From Pseudomonadota bacterium (GTDB taxonomy: Bacteria > Myxococcota_A > Polyangia > Polyangiales > Polyangiaceae), in the NCBI GenBank assembly GCA_023402175.1, contig JAEXCN010000062.1, forward strand, positions 5,642 to 69,641: DNA of 64,000 nt, in the 5' to 3' direction. Both the position numbers and the translations under genes were made by a program. This document shows positions 42,819 to 50,908 of this stretch, piece by piece. The notes under the pieces are model-generated. The model saw only the letters and a list, made by a program, of their open reading frames with translations. It did no database searches and was not told the DNA's origin. Positions within the stretch are counted from its first letter, which is position 1; every line of letters starts with the position of its first letter.

Positions 42819-43760
42819 TCAGCGCGCGAGGCGCTTCACCTTGTTCTGCGTGCCCCAGTAGAGGAAGTTGTCGTCGACGGCGACCTGCGTGACGTTCGCT
42901 TGGCCGGCCACGAGGACGACCTCGTCGGTGCCGTCCGCCTTGCTGCGGTGGATCGATCCGTCGGCGTTGTTGACCCAGTACAGCTGCTCGCTCGAATCGA
43001 ACGTGAGGCAGTTCGGGTTCAACTGGTCGTGCTTGACGACCGTGTTCACCGTGCCGATCTTCGGCCGCCTGTAGATGAACCCTGAACGCGCGCCGGACGT
43101 CGTGAAGTAGACGTCGTTCGCGGTCGCCGCGACACCCCAGGGGAACGCGACGCCTTCCTTCCCGGTCAGGTAGTCGACTCCTCCGGCACCGGCATAGAGC
43201 GCGGAGACGATGCGGTTGCCCGCGAAGTCGGCCGCATAGACGACCGTCTTGCTCGGATCGACCGAGACGCACCCGGTCACGCCGGTCGCGACCAGCACGT
43301 CGGTCCCCGTCGAGATCCGGAATCGGTGCAGGTCCGGTCCGGTGTACCAGACGTACGTGTCGTCGACCGTCAGCTGCCGCGCCGCCTGCGTCGTCGTCAC
43401 GAGGTCGGTGGGGTTCGATCCGTCGAGGCCCGCACTGACGATCGTCTTCGAGGTCTCGTTGATGAAGTACAGGGCCTGCGACGAGATGGCGACCGCGCGT
43501 ACGGTCTGCCCCAACGGGAGGACGACGAGATCCGTCGGCGTGCAGGTCGCGCTGCCGTCGCACGCTGGTGCGTCGGACGACGCGTCCTCGATGACGTCGC
43601 TACCTGCGTCGACCGGTGCAGCCTCGCGGCCTCCGTCGCCCGGACCGCCGGACGACGAGGAGCTGCCTTCCGTTCCGACGACGGAGAGCCCACATCCGAT
43701 CATCGCAACGGCGAGGGTGGAGAGCGCGAGGTGACGGCGGAAGCTCCGCTGACCCGACAT
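42819..43760 (-). CDS. beta-propeller lipoprotein
   Basis: A 313-residue lipoprotein with lipobox VAMIGC (Cys about 23) followed by a Ser/Gly/Asp linker. From about residue 75 the chain repeats a 40-45 residue unit ending in an (A/V)xxxxxYF or LYW pattern: VRAVAISSQALYFINETSKT, AARQLTVDDTYVWYTG, WGVAATANDVYFTTSG, VTQVAVDDNFLYWGTQNK. This fits a six-bladed propeller of the kind common in myxobacterial surface proteins. It is convergent with the barrel gene. It is not preceded by a riboswitch and is unlike the propeller at 18279 in detail. Confidence 0.86.
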   Translation of the reverse strand: MSGQRSFRRHLALSTLAVAMIGCGLSVVGTEGSSSSSGGPGDGGREAAPVDAGSDVIEDASSDAPACDGSATCTPTDLVVLPLGQTVRAVAISSQALYFINETSKTIVSAGLDGSNPTDLVTTTQAARQLTVDDTYVWYTGPDLHRFRISTGTDVLVATGVTGCVSVDPSKTVVYAADFAGNRIVSALYAGAGGVDYLTGKEGVAFPWGVAATANDVYFTTSGARSGFIYRRPKIGTVNTVVKHDQLNPNCLTFDSSEQLYWVNNADGSIHRSKADGTDEVVLVAGQANVTQVAVDDNFLYWGTQNKVKRLAR

Positions 43761-43785
43761 CGGGCCATGATAACCGGTGCTGGAC

Positions 43786-44598
43786 TCAGTCAGCTACCAG
43801 CTGATCGATCCCCAGCCGACGAGGGCATTCGGGGTCGACGGCCGCGAGCCGACGGCCGAGCTCGTCGACCTTCGCGCGGAGGACGGCGTCCGAGCCGATT
43901 CGAGCCTTGACGACAGGCGCGCGGCTGACTGCGAACGCGAACGTCTCGGCCTTGTCCTCTTCGGCGCCGCTCGTCGCGTAAGCGGACACGAAGCCAGGCA
44001 GGTCGTTCGCCGGGCGAGCGGCCCATGCACCGCGAAGCGTGCGCCCGCCGGACCCGTAGGCGAATCCGGCGGCGTTCATCGCGCTCCATTCCGGATCCGG
44101 GCATACACGCCCGTCGTCGACGAGATCGAAGAAGTGAAAGATCTCGTGATGCAGGCTGCGTACGAGATCGCTCTCTGCGCTCGAGCCGTCGATCAACATC
44201 AACCCGCCGACGTTCGGGAGTGACGGAATGGGCGTGTCGTTCTCGGCGAGGCTCTCGGTGACGACGACACCCGCAAGACGAACCTTCCGCAGGAAGCTCC
44301 CTGAGTAGCGACCGAGCTCACGAGCGACGATCGACGACGCGATGGCGAAGCGCCCGGGCGAAGGTCGTTCGCCGTGGACCGGGCCATTGGCGAGCCCGAG
44401 CACGAAGGGCTTCGTGGGCTCGAGCAGCGCTACTGCGCCTGCGTGGCCTCGGACGACGAACCCGAAGCTCGTCACATCGCTCGGAAGCGGCAGATTGTCG
44501 TCGGCGGCGCCTTCGGCGCTCCGCGTGGCGACGACGCCGATCCCACCCGCGAACGCGAGCGCGGCGACGACGAACACGGCGGGAGGAGACGGCCGCAA
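43786..44598 (-). CDS. secreted HExxH-type putative metalloprotease
   Basis: A 270-residue protein. The likely start is a TTG at 44598, preceded by AGGAT, which leaves a signal or anchor helix (AVFVVAALAFAGGIGVVA) at the N-terminus. A GTG at 44577 is an alternative. The motif LHHEIFHFFD contains HEIFH, the zinc-binding HExxH of metallopeptidases. EDKAETFAFAVS could supply the third ligand Glu. The domain otherwise does not match a family I know. It overlaps nothing and is the only protease of this class in the window. Confidence 0.75.
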   Translation of the reverse strand: MRPSPPAVFVVAALAFAGGIGVVATRSAEGAADDNLPLPSDVTSFGFVVRGHAGAVALLEPTKPFVLGLANGPVHGERPSPGRFAIASSIVARELGRYSGSFLRKVRLAGVVVTESLAENDTPIPSLPNVGGLMLIDGSSAESDLVRSLHHEIFHFFDLVDDGRVCPDPEWSAMNAAGFAYGSGGRTLRGAWAARPANDLPGFVSAYATSGAEEDKAETFAFAVSRAPVVKARIGSDAVLRAKVDELGRRLAAVDPECPRRLGIDQLVAD

Positions 44599-44735
44599 GC
44601 TCTGGATCCTAGCAGACGGAGGACGAGCGTTGGCGCACGAGGCTCGGACACCCGAGCACCCGACGACCTTTGGGGCGAGGCGGGCGCCGGCCTCGCGTGC
44701 GCCCGCAGTCGCGTGTCTCCCGTGAGGCCGTTCGC

Positions 44736-45563
44736 TCAGCCCGTACGTTGCATCGCGACCGGCGGCGGGGCCGTCGTTGCTGCGTCGCGCTCGAGGCCCA
44801 TGCGCTCGGCGACGCCGTCGCGGTAGCGATGCCAGCGGACGAGGGCGTCCATGCACGTGTTCACGACGACGTTCGCGATCTCCGGGTCGGTCGTGTGGTC
44901 GAGGAGGATCTTCCACGCGTCGCCGCGATGGCCTCCCTCGACGTCGCCGTGCGCGCGGACGAGCTGCATTGCTTCGGGCGGGCATCCGTAGTGCACGACG
45001 AGCGCGTGCCGCGCGACGGCGTCATCCCCGCGCGGGCGCTTGTACGTACCGGACAGCTCGGCGCGCTCGTTGACGCTGCCTTCGACGAAGATCGTGAGGA
45101 GCGCCGCTGCTGCTTGCCACGGTCCCTGCGCCGCCGTCGCGAAGAGCCAATCCTTGTACGAGCGCGCGGCGGGGTGCAGATCGGAGTCACCTCGCGTCCC
45201 GCCTTCGGCGGAGCCGCGACTACCCGGAGTCTCGTCGAACTGCGAGCGCGAGAACCCGAGGCCTTCCATCATCCGCAGGAACAGCTCGGGATGAGGCGCG
45301 CTCTTCGACAGCCCACCCGTCTGCTCTTCGTACAGGTTCTCCGCGAGCGAGCGACGCACGTCGATCAGATCGGGCACCTGCCCGAGACAGCGCGCGAGCA
45401 GCACGGGGAAGTCACGGACGTAGACCGAGTACTCGTGCCGGAAGTGCTCGAACAGCTGCGCACGGGACAAACCTGGTCGCGTGAGCGACGGATACGCCCA
45501 GTGGTGCTTCTGGTCCATGATCGCGAGGAGACGTTCGACCGTGGGGTGTGTGAGCGGAATCAC
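44736..45563 (-). CDS. haem-oxygenase-like (HDO-type) iron enzyme
   Basis: A 275-residue all-helical protein with the layout of the iron-containing redox enzyme family (haem-oxygenase-like diiron fold, related to PqqC, TenA and CADD). The signature lies at residues about 70-120: RRSLAENLYEEQTGG, HPELFLRMMEGLG. The last helices carry RAHGDVEGGHRGDAW (metal-binding E/H pattern). Members oxidise or decarboxylate small organic molecules. The start is a GTG at 45563. Earlier open sequence is not conserved. No obvious pathway partners are adjacent. Confidence 0.78.
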   Translation of the reverse strand: MIPLTHPTVERLLAIMDQKHHWAYPSLTRPGLSRAQLFEHFRHEYSVYVRDFPVLLARCLGQVPDLIDVRRSLAENLYEEQTGGLSKSAPHPELFLRMMEGLGFSRSQFDETPGSRGSAEGGTRGDSDLHPAARSYKDWLFATAAQGPWQAAAALLTIFVEGSVNERAELSGTYKRPRGDDAVARHALVVHYGCPPEAMQLVRAHGDVEGGHRGDAWKILLDHTTDPEIANVVVNTCMDALVRWHRYRDGVAERMGLERDAATTAPPPVAMQRTG

Positions 45564-45618
45564 GCTTCGATCGTTGCACTCCGATCGGCGTCCGTCACGT
45601 TTTCGGACCGGCGTGAGG

Positions 45619-45930
45619 CTACTGGTTAAGCGCGATGGCCGTCGCGAAGGCCCAGGAGAGGTAAAGCCCGACGACGCTCGCGAGCACGACCGGAACGGTC
45701 GCGCGCGCTGCCTCCGCAAAGGCCTTCGCGTACCAGGGCGCAGGGTCGCAGGCGCGAACGAACGCCGCACGCGCGGCTCGGGAGGCCTGCGCCTCGACGG
45801 CTTCGGACGGCGCGCGCACGGGAAGCGCGCCGAGCTGACGCATGAGGCTGTCCTCGTCGGCATCCCCGCGGTCTGCGCGTTGCGCTCCGATGACGGCTCC
45901 GTCCGTCGTGCTTCGTTCGTCGCGGATCAT
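45619..45930 (-). CDS. small membrane protein paired with the ECF sigma factor (probable anti-sigma)
   Basis: A 103-residue protein whose ATG overlaps the sigma-factor stop (ATGA). Residues 1 to about 70 are a charged helical region (EDSLMRQLGALPVRAPSEAV, then EAQASRAARAAFVRACDPAP) and a single transmembrane helix is at the C-terminus (VPVVLASVVGLYLSWAFATA). The gene order and membrane anchor fit a minimal anti-sigma factor, but no zinc-binding anti-sigma motif is present, so the call rests on context. Confidence 0.7.
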   Translation of the reverse strand: MIRDERSTTDGAVIGAQRADRGDADEDSLMRQLGALPVRAPSEAVEAQASRAARAAFVRACDPAPWYAKAFAEAARATVPVVLASVVGLYLSWAFATAIALNQ

Positions 45931-46589
45931 GTCGGCTCTTCCTCTCGTGTCTGCGCTCGTCCCGTGCGGCGATCCGCCGTCCTCTCGACGGACCGTCCCT
46001 CGAGCTTCCGCATCTTCTCCGCGAGCTGCGTGCGCGCACGGCTGAGGCGCTGCCGCAAGGCATCGTAAGAGACGCCGAGGATCCTCGCGACCTCCTCCTG
46101 ATCGAGACCTTCGACACCGACGAGGAGAAGGACCTCCCTCGAAGCGACGGGCAACTCCGCGAGCGCCTTCTCGAGCAGCGCGATCGATCGCGTTCTCTCG
46201 TGCTCCTCGTCGGGCATGGGCTCCGAGGAGATCGCCGTGATCGTGTCGAGGCCCATCGTCACGAGGCGTGACAGGTCGAGCATCGCCCACCGGCAATGGC
46301 TGATGAACGCGTTGCGCGCGATCGTGAAGAGGAGGGGACCGAGGCGCGTGTCCTCGGCGAGGTTGGGCGCCGCCTTCGCGAGCTTGATCCAGGTCTCTTG
46401 CGCGAGATCCTCGGCGGTGTCTCTGCGCCCGGAGAGTCGAAGCAGGAACGAGTGGATGCGCCGATGATGACTCGCGTACGTCCGCTCGAACGCCGCGATG
46501 TCCCCGCGGCGGAGCCCGTCGACGAGCCAGCGCTCGTCCGCCTCGGTTCCCGCATCGCGCGCTCCGGGTTGTCCCTCCGCTCCCCCCAC
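45927..46589 (-). CDS. ECF-type RNA polymerase sigma factor
   Basis: A protein of about 220 residues. Region 2 is at about 25-90 (AAFERTYASHHRRIHSFLLR, AEDLAQETWIKLAK with the DLxQETW signature, FTIARNAFISHCR). Region 4 is a helix-turn-helix at about 150-195: LPVASREVLLLVGVEGLDQE, then EVARILGVSYDALRQRLSRA. It lacks the central sigma-3 domain, as ECF factors do. The start is uncertain: a TTG at 46625 has no ribosome site, so I use the GTG at 46589. It is co-transcribed with the small membrane protein and divergent from a membrane protein at 46715, which may be one of its targets. Confidence 0.93.
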   Translation of the reverse strand: MGGAEGQPGARDAGTEADERWLVDGLRRGDIAAFERTYASHHRRIHSFLLRLSGRRDTAEDLAQETWIKLAKAAPNLAEDTRLGPLLFTIARNAFISHCRWAMLDLSRLVTMGLDTITAISSEPMPDEEHERTRSIALLEKALAELPVASREVLLLVGVEGLDQEEVARILGVSYDALRQRLSRARTQLAEKMRKLEGRSVERTADRRTGRAQTREEEPT

Positions 46590-46714
46590 GCCTCGAGGAA
46601 CGCATGGCGGGCGCCGGTGTGACAAAGAATTTTTCGAAGCGGGGGCGGACGGGGCCCTCCGTGGAAGACCGCATTCTTGCTGTCACAACGCGCTCGGTCG
46701 CGCGTCATGCCGGC

Positions 46715-47104
46715 ATGTGGACGCTGATTCGAAACGGCGGAATCCCGCCGATGCTCTTCATCCTGTTCACCGGCCTCGTCGGGCTCGCGGCGGCGTTTCA
46801 CTTCGCGCTCCGCGCACGGCGCCAGACCCTCGGCTTCATCAAGGGCATGGCCCTCGCGACGCTCTTCGGGACGCTTGCCGCGTCGTGCGCGGACGCCGGC
46901 GCGACGCTCTACGCGGCCGAGAAGTCCTTCGAGAAGGCCGCCTCCGAGGCGGAGGCGCTCCCGCGCGCGATCCACATCATCGTCGAAGGCTTCGCCGAAT
47001 CGACGAGCCCGGGGATCCTCGGCTTCTCGTTCCTCGCATTGACGGCGATGCTGGTCGCGGTCGGCCGCCGCCGCCTCGACGAGCGGACGGGCGGCGGTCG
47101 ATGA
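46715..47104 (+). CDS. small polytopic membrane protein (hypothetical)
   Basis: A 129-residue protein with three hydrophobic segments: MLFILFTGLVGLAAAFHFAL (about 13-32), KGMALATLFGTLAASCADAG (about 42-60) and ILGFSFLALTAMLVAVG (about 100-118). The order of helices loosely recalls MotA/TolQ-type stator proteins, but it is too short to belong there. The ATG at 46715 is chosen. Divergent from the ECF sigma gene, with about 125 bases between. Function unknown. Confidence 0.78.
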   Translation: MWTLIRNGGIPPMLFILFTGLVGLAAAFHFALRARRQTLGFIKGMALATLFGTLAASCADAGATLYAAEKSFEKAASEAEALPRAIHIIVEGFAESTSPGILGFSFLALTAMLVAVGRRRLDERTGGGR

Positions 47105-47150
47105 GCGATCCGCCGCCTCGCCCGGGAGCTCGTCCCGCCGTGCGGTGCGC

Positions 47151-47672
47151 TTATCCCGCCACGGGCACCCAGCCGGGACGTGATGCGAGGCGCGCCGCCA
47201 AGGGTCGGTACGCGAACGACAAGATCGCCGTCCAGATGATGTCGCCGAGGAGCGTGCCTCCGAAGAACGGAATCGCCGCGACGAAACAAGCGGCGAGCCC
47301 GCTCAGGTCATGCGAGTACATCGTGCTGCCGATCCACACTCCGAAGTTCGAGAGTAGGAAGAACGCGCACGAGCCGAGGGAGGCAGCCGCGAGCGCGCCT
47401 CCACGTCGCTGTCGAAGGACCTTTCCGAGGAGCGCCTGCGCGATGAACCCTGCGTAGACGAACGGGGTTACCGCGGACACGGCGGGATATCCACGCAGCC
47501 ACGCGAGCGCCACATCTCCGACGAACATCGCGACGAGGACCACGGCGATCGCTGCCGCGGGCTTCATCGTTCGACCCGCGAACACCGCGGTTGCGCCTAC
47601 GGGCGCGAAGTTCGGCGGATGCGGGACGATGCGGAGGATGACGCAGAGCGCGATGAGGAGTGTCGGGAGCAT
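47151..47672 (-). CDS. DUF6580-type membrane transport protein, in a cobalamin-riboswitch unit
   Basis: A 173-residue integral membrane protein with about five hydrophobic helices. NFAPVGATAVFAG near the N-terminus, LLSNFGVWI and ACFVAAIPFFGGTLLGDIIW match the DUF6580 pattern, which resembles S-components of energy-coupling factor vitamin transporters. It follows the collagen-like lipoprotein by 37 bases on the same strand and so lies downstream of cobalamin riboswitch 2. That makes B12 or corrinoid movement across the inner membrane a reasonable hypothesis. No ECF ATPases are in the window. Confidence 0.82.
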   Translation of the reverse strand: MLPTLLIALCVILRIVPHPPNFAPVGATAVFAGRTMKPAAAIAVVLVAMFVGDVALAWLRGYPAVSAVTPFVYAGFIAQALLGKVLRQRRGGALAAASLGSCAFFLLSNFGVWIGSTMYSHDLSGLAACFVAAIPFFGGTLLGDIIWTAILSFAYRPLAARLASRPGWVPVAG

Positions 47673-47709
47673 CACGGATTCCTGAAGTGATTGGGGCGAG
47701 CTTGTCGGC

Positions 47710-49305
47710 TCAGTGGAGGAACGTGCGAACGGTCTTGTTCCCGGCCAGATCGCACACCGAGAGGACGATCCCCTCCTTCGCGACCTGGAGGTCGAAGGCT
47801 CCCGGGAGGACGGCATCGAACGAGGGCGCAGCGTCCGTGATCGACGGATACACGCGCACCGCCGTGCCCTGACGGACGGCGAGCGAAACACGCGTGCCCA
47901 GCCCCGACAGATCGACATCGCTCACCGCACCGACGACGCCGGTCATCACCGGCGTCCACGCGACGGTGTCGAGACCGCCGATGGTCGTGCTGCGAACGGT
48001 GAGCGTGCCATCGGCTGCGACGCAGGCGACGTAGAGCTTCGAGTCCGCCCACGCGACGTCGACGCGCTTCGCGTCTGCGCAGCTGCCGATCTCGACGAAG
48101 TCGGACGCCTGCGTGACGCTGGCTGGCGTGCTCGTCGCACGGACGATCGCCCTTCCGTCGGCGAGGTAGGCGCCGACGAGCGTACCGCCCGCGCGGATCA
48201 GCTTCGGCGCGGTCGCACTCGTCGCCGCGGCTTCGATCGTCGCGAGGTTCGTCCAGAGGTTCGAGAGCTGGCCGAAGCTGTCGACGGGGAACTTCGACAG
48301 CGTCAGTCCCACGCTCTTCTGCGCGATGAGCCCGTAGAGGACGTGATCGACGAACGCGATGCTGTGCGCGCGGCCTCCTCCGTACGCCGCGGTGAGCGCG
48401 TAGGTTCCCTTGCCACCGTCCTTGATGACCGAGACGAGACCTCCGAACGACGAAAAGTTGGACGTGTAGTACGAGCTACCGCTGTCGAACGAGAGCTCCG
48501 AGTACGAGTAGAACTGCGGCGTGTAGCGGCCTTGGTACGCCTTCCAGCTCGCTCGAGCGCCGAACCCTTGCAGCTTGTAGATCGCGAGCACGTTCGCGCC
48601 GCTGTAGACCCCGCCGCCGTCCCAGAGCGGTCCTTCGTTCGTCAACGCCTCGCGATACGCCGGGTCGCCGAACATGAACCCGAGACGCGCTCCCTCGTCG
48701 ACGTCGTTGACGGCGAGCGCGAAGCTGTAGGCCGTCGTCACGGACGGAAGGGCGGCGAGCTCCGGCCAGGCCGGCGCGGTGTTGCAGATGAACTTTGTCG
48801 CGCCGCCGTCGACCTCGCCGTCGTCGAGGACGCCGTTGCCGTTCGCGTCGATGCCGACCTCGATCGCGATTCCGCCGAAGGCGCAGTGCTCGCCGGCGAG
48901 CTCCGCGGTGGTCCGGATGCGCGCCGACGAGCCGTTCTCTGCGTCCGCTCCGGGCGCTCCGTTGCAGACATACGTCGGCGTGCCCTTTTCCTCCGGATCG
49001 AGGACGCCGTTTCCGTTGACGTCGATCCCCGTGTCGATCCGCTTGCCGCCTTCGGGGCAATTCGCGCCCGGCGGCTCGTCCGACGTCGCGATCAGTGATG
49101 TCGCGCCCTTCGCGCCGTCGGCGCCCTTCGCGCCGTCGGCCCCTTTCGCGCCGTCGACTCCGTTCGTCCCTTTCGCTCCATTCGCGCCATTCGTCCCAGG
49201 GGCGCCATTCGCCCCGGGCTGGCCGTCGTCGGCCTCGCCACATCCCACGTAAGCAAGCAGCGCGACGCACGAGAACGCCGCGAGAACACCTCGGGAAACA
49301 CGCAT
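47710..49305 (-). CDS. collagen-like surface lipoprotein under a cobalamin riboswitch
   Basis: A 531-residue lipoprotein. The signal peptide ends at LAYVGC (Cys about 22). Residues about 30-68 are a collagen-like Gly-X-Y stretch (GANGAPGTNGANG, GAKGADGAKGADGAKG). Two calcium-binding-like units follow (GIDVNGNGVLDPEEKG and GIDANGNGVLDDGEVDGG), each next to a Cys pair. The last 330 residues are a beta-rich domain with repeating strands such as ASVTQASDFVEIGSC. Collagen-like stalks usually project domains from the cell surface. Its riboswitch ends about 190 bases before the ATG. Confidence 0.86.
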   Translation of the reverse strand: MRVSRGVLAAFSCVALLAYVGCGEADDGQPGANGAPGTNGANGAKGTNGVDGAKGADGAKGADGAKGATSLIATSDEPPGANCPEGGKRIDTGIDVNGNGVLDPEEKGTPTYVCNGAPGADAENGSSARIRTTAELAGEHCAFGGIAIEVGIDANGNGVLDDGEVDGGATKFICNTAPAWPELAALPSVTTAYSFALAVNDVDEGARLGFMFGDPAYREALTNEGPLWDGGGVYSGANVLAIYKLQGFGARASWKAYQGRYTPQFYSYSELSFDSGSSYYTSNFSSFGGLVSVIKDGGKGTYALTAAYGGGRAHSIAFVDHVLYGLIAQKSVGLTLSKFPVDSFGQLSNLWTNLATIEAAATSATAPKLIRAGGTLVGAYLADGRAIVRATSTPASVTQASDFVEIGSCADAKRVDVAWADSKLYVACVAADGTLTVRSTTIGGLDTVAWTPVMTGVVGAVSDVDLSGLGTRVSLAVRQGTAVRVYPSITDAAPSFDAVLPGAFDLQVAKEGIVLSVCDLAGNKTVRTFLH

Positions 49306-49496
49306 GAGAACGCTCGCAATCGTCGATGAGACCTGCTGCGCGACGGCTCTCTACGGATGAGGCTGAAAAAGCCACGCGTCCGCCGCGAACAGGCGGTGGT
49401 GCACGAAGTACGACCACGCTTCGGTGACCGGATGCCTACCCTCGAGGCAGAGCCAGACAACACGAGCCGGCGGTCAAGAGACGTGGGCTCGGGCCA

Positions 49497-49665
49497 TCAC
49501 CAGGTCTTCGGGCTTAGATGAAATCGACCGATCCTAGATAAGGAATCAGACTCATTCACCATTACCGCTGCGGGGCAGCTCCGGATTTACACCGGATTCC
49601 CATAATGTCAGTCCACCGGGACCGACGGCATATGGCAAGCGGTGCCGTAACAGGCACCATGCAAT
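49497..49665 (-). promoter_or_regulatory. cobalamin riboswitch 2
   Basis: On the minus strand the order is GGTGCCTGTT, GGGAATCCGGTGTAAATCC, GGAGCTGCCCCGCAGCGGTA and the 3' GCCCGAAGACCTG. These are the canonical B12-aptamer blocks. It precedes the collagen-like lipoprotein and DUF6580 genes and faces away from riboswitch 3. Confidence 0.94.
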
Positions 49666-49708
49666 TCCGTCAAGGACGACGTCGCGAATCGAAGCGACGC
49701 GTGGCAAT

Positions 49709-49725
49709 GAGATCGCGACGATCTC
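49709..49725. promoter_or_regulatory. palindrome between divergent riboswitches
   Basis: A perfect 7-bp inverted repeat with 3-base spacer: GAGATCG, CGA, CGATCTC. It sits in the 260 bases between the two divergent riboswitches, where promoters for both operons must lie. It may be a repressor site shared by both. Confidence 0.5.
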
Positions 49726-49925
49726 GGTGTGACTCCGCGACGATGCGTGGAACGGAAAAAATGAAGCGACCGCGTCGAACGACTCGAGCTGCGCGGACGC
49801 GGGCGAACGCATGCGCGCAGCGACGAGCGAACGGTACGCGCGGCATCGAGCGAACAGCGTGCGCGAAGCGTCACGCGCGCGCTTCGATTGACACGCTCGA
49901 TTCTCCGCAGTATCCGGTCGCTCGC

Positions 49926-50116
49926 TATCGGTGCCCGTCGGGATGCGACCCCACGGGCTGAAAAGGGAACCCGGTGGGAATCCGGGACTGCCCCGCAGCG
50001 GTAATCGAGAACGAAAGTCATCAATGGAGCACTGGGCGCCTGCGCCTGGGAAGCGATGACCGGTAGGAAGGCGATCGGAGACGATCGCAGTGCTCGTGAG
50101 TCCGAAGACCTGCCGA
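49926..50116 (+). promoter_or_regulatory. cobalamin riboswitch 3
   Basis: On the plus strand: TATCGGTGCCCGTC, AGGGAACCCGGTGGGAATCC, GGGACTGCCCCGCAGCGGTA and the 3' GAGTCCGAAGACCTGCC. All blocks of the cobalamin aptamer are present and in order. It ends about 180 bases before the first gene of the surface-protein operon. Confidence 0.95.
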
Positions 50117-50296
50117 GAGCGCGCGCGACCGGTGACGGACGTGCGCTGCTGACGAGCCTTCGTGGGGAAGGCCGGCAGGCCACGAGGGCAAGCGTTCTCG
50201 TCCACGGACGTCGCATCACCGCCCTCTCCGCCTCTCGACGCCTCCACGCAGCTCGCCCCTCGCATCGCGGGACATCGCGGGAACTGGAGACAGCGG

Positions 50297-50908
50297 ATGA
50301 GGCTCATCGACGGAAGGAAGCAGCACGCCGGCGCAGCGCTGCTCGCGTGCGCCCTCGCAGCCATGGGCTGCGACGGCAAGGCGAGCGACACGGACGGACG
50401 CGTAGACGCGAGCGCTCCGAGCGGAGCTCACGATTCGGGACGCGAGCGACCGGAGGACGCGGGCACGAAGGCGGACAGCGGCACCGAGATCGATGGTGAC
50501 GCCTCCGTACCCACGGATGTTTGCACCGGCGGATCGGTGCTGCCGGTGACTGGAGAGTACGTCGACGGCAGCGGCACGGAACACTGGCTGCGAAAGACGG
50601 CGAGCGCGACGACGTACACGCGAGTGCCCGGTGGCGTCCCGGTGCCGGCGAAGCCGCCCACGCTCTGGCGCGTCGTGGAGACGTGCCCCGATCAGAAGAG
50701 TTTCATTGCCGTCTCCGAGCACGCAACCTACGCGCGCGTCGACTGGACAACGGACGCCGCGGGGCTGCACCTGTGCATTGCTGCCGAAGAAATGCCGCAC
50801 GCAAAAGCCGCCTTCGCTGCCCCGAAATCGAACGCGAATGCGCTCGGAGCGGGCTGCAAGGGCGGCCCATGGATGCTCCTCACGAACGTTAAGGACGGTG
50901 GCCGATGA
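50297..50908 (+). CDS. lipoprotein, first gene of a riboswitch-controlled operon
   Basis: A 203-residue lipoprotein. The lipobox is AAMGC (Cys about 25), followed by a linker rich in Asp, Ser and Ala to about residue 75. The mature domain (VLPVTGEYVDGSGTEHWLRK, WRVVETCPDQKSFIAVSEHA, LHLCIAAEEMPHAKAAFAAP) is about 125 residues with four Cys and an alternating strand pattern. I do not recognise the family. The start ATG follows CTGGAGACAG. It overlaps the next gene (ATGA), so they are made together under cobalamin control. Confidence 0.8.
   Translation: MRLIDGRKQHAGAALLACALAAMGCDGKASDTDGRVDASAPSGAHDSGRERPEDAGTKADSGTEIDGDASVPTDVCTGGSVLPVTGEYVDGSGTEHWLRKTASATTYTRVPGGVPVPAKPPTLWRVVETCPDQKSFIAVSEHATYARVDWTTDAAGLHLCIAAEEMPHAKAAFAAPKSNANALGAGCKGGPWMLLTNVKDGGR

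Noticed and set aside
47713..49098. Plus-strand frame of 461 codons opposite the collagen-like lipoprotein
   Set aside because: Antisense to a gene with signal peptide, lipobox and collagen repeats; no domain of its own.
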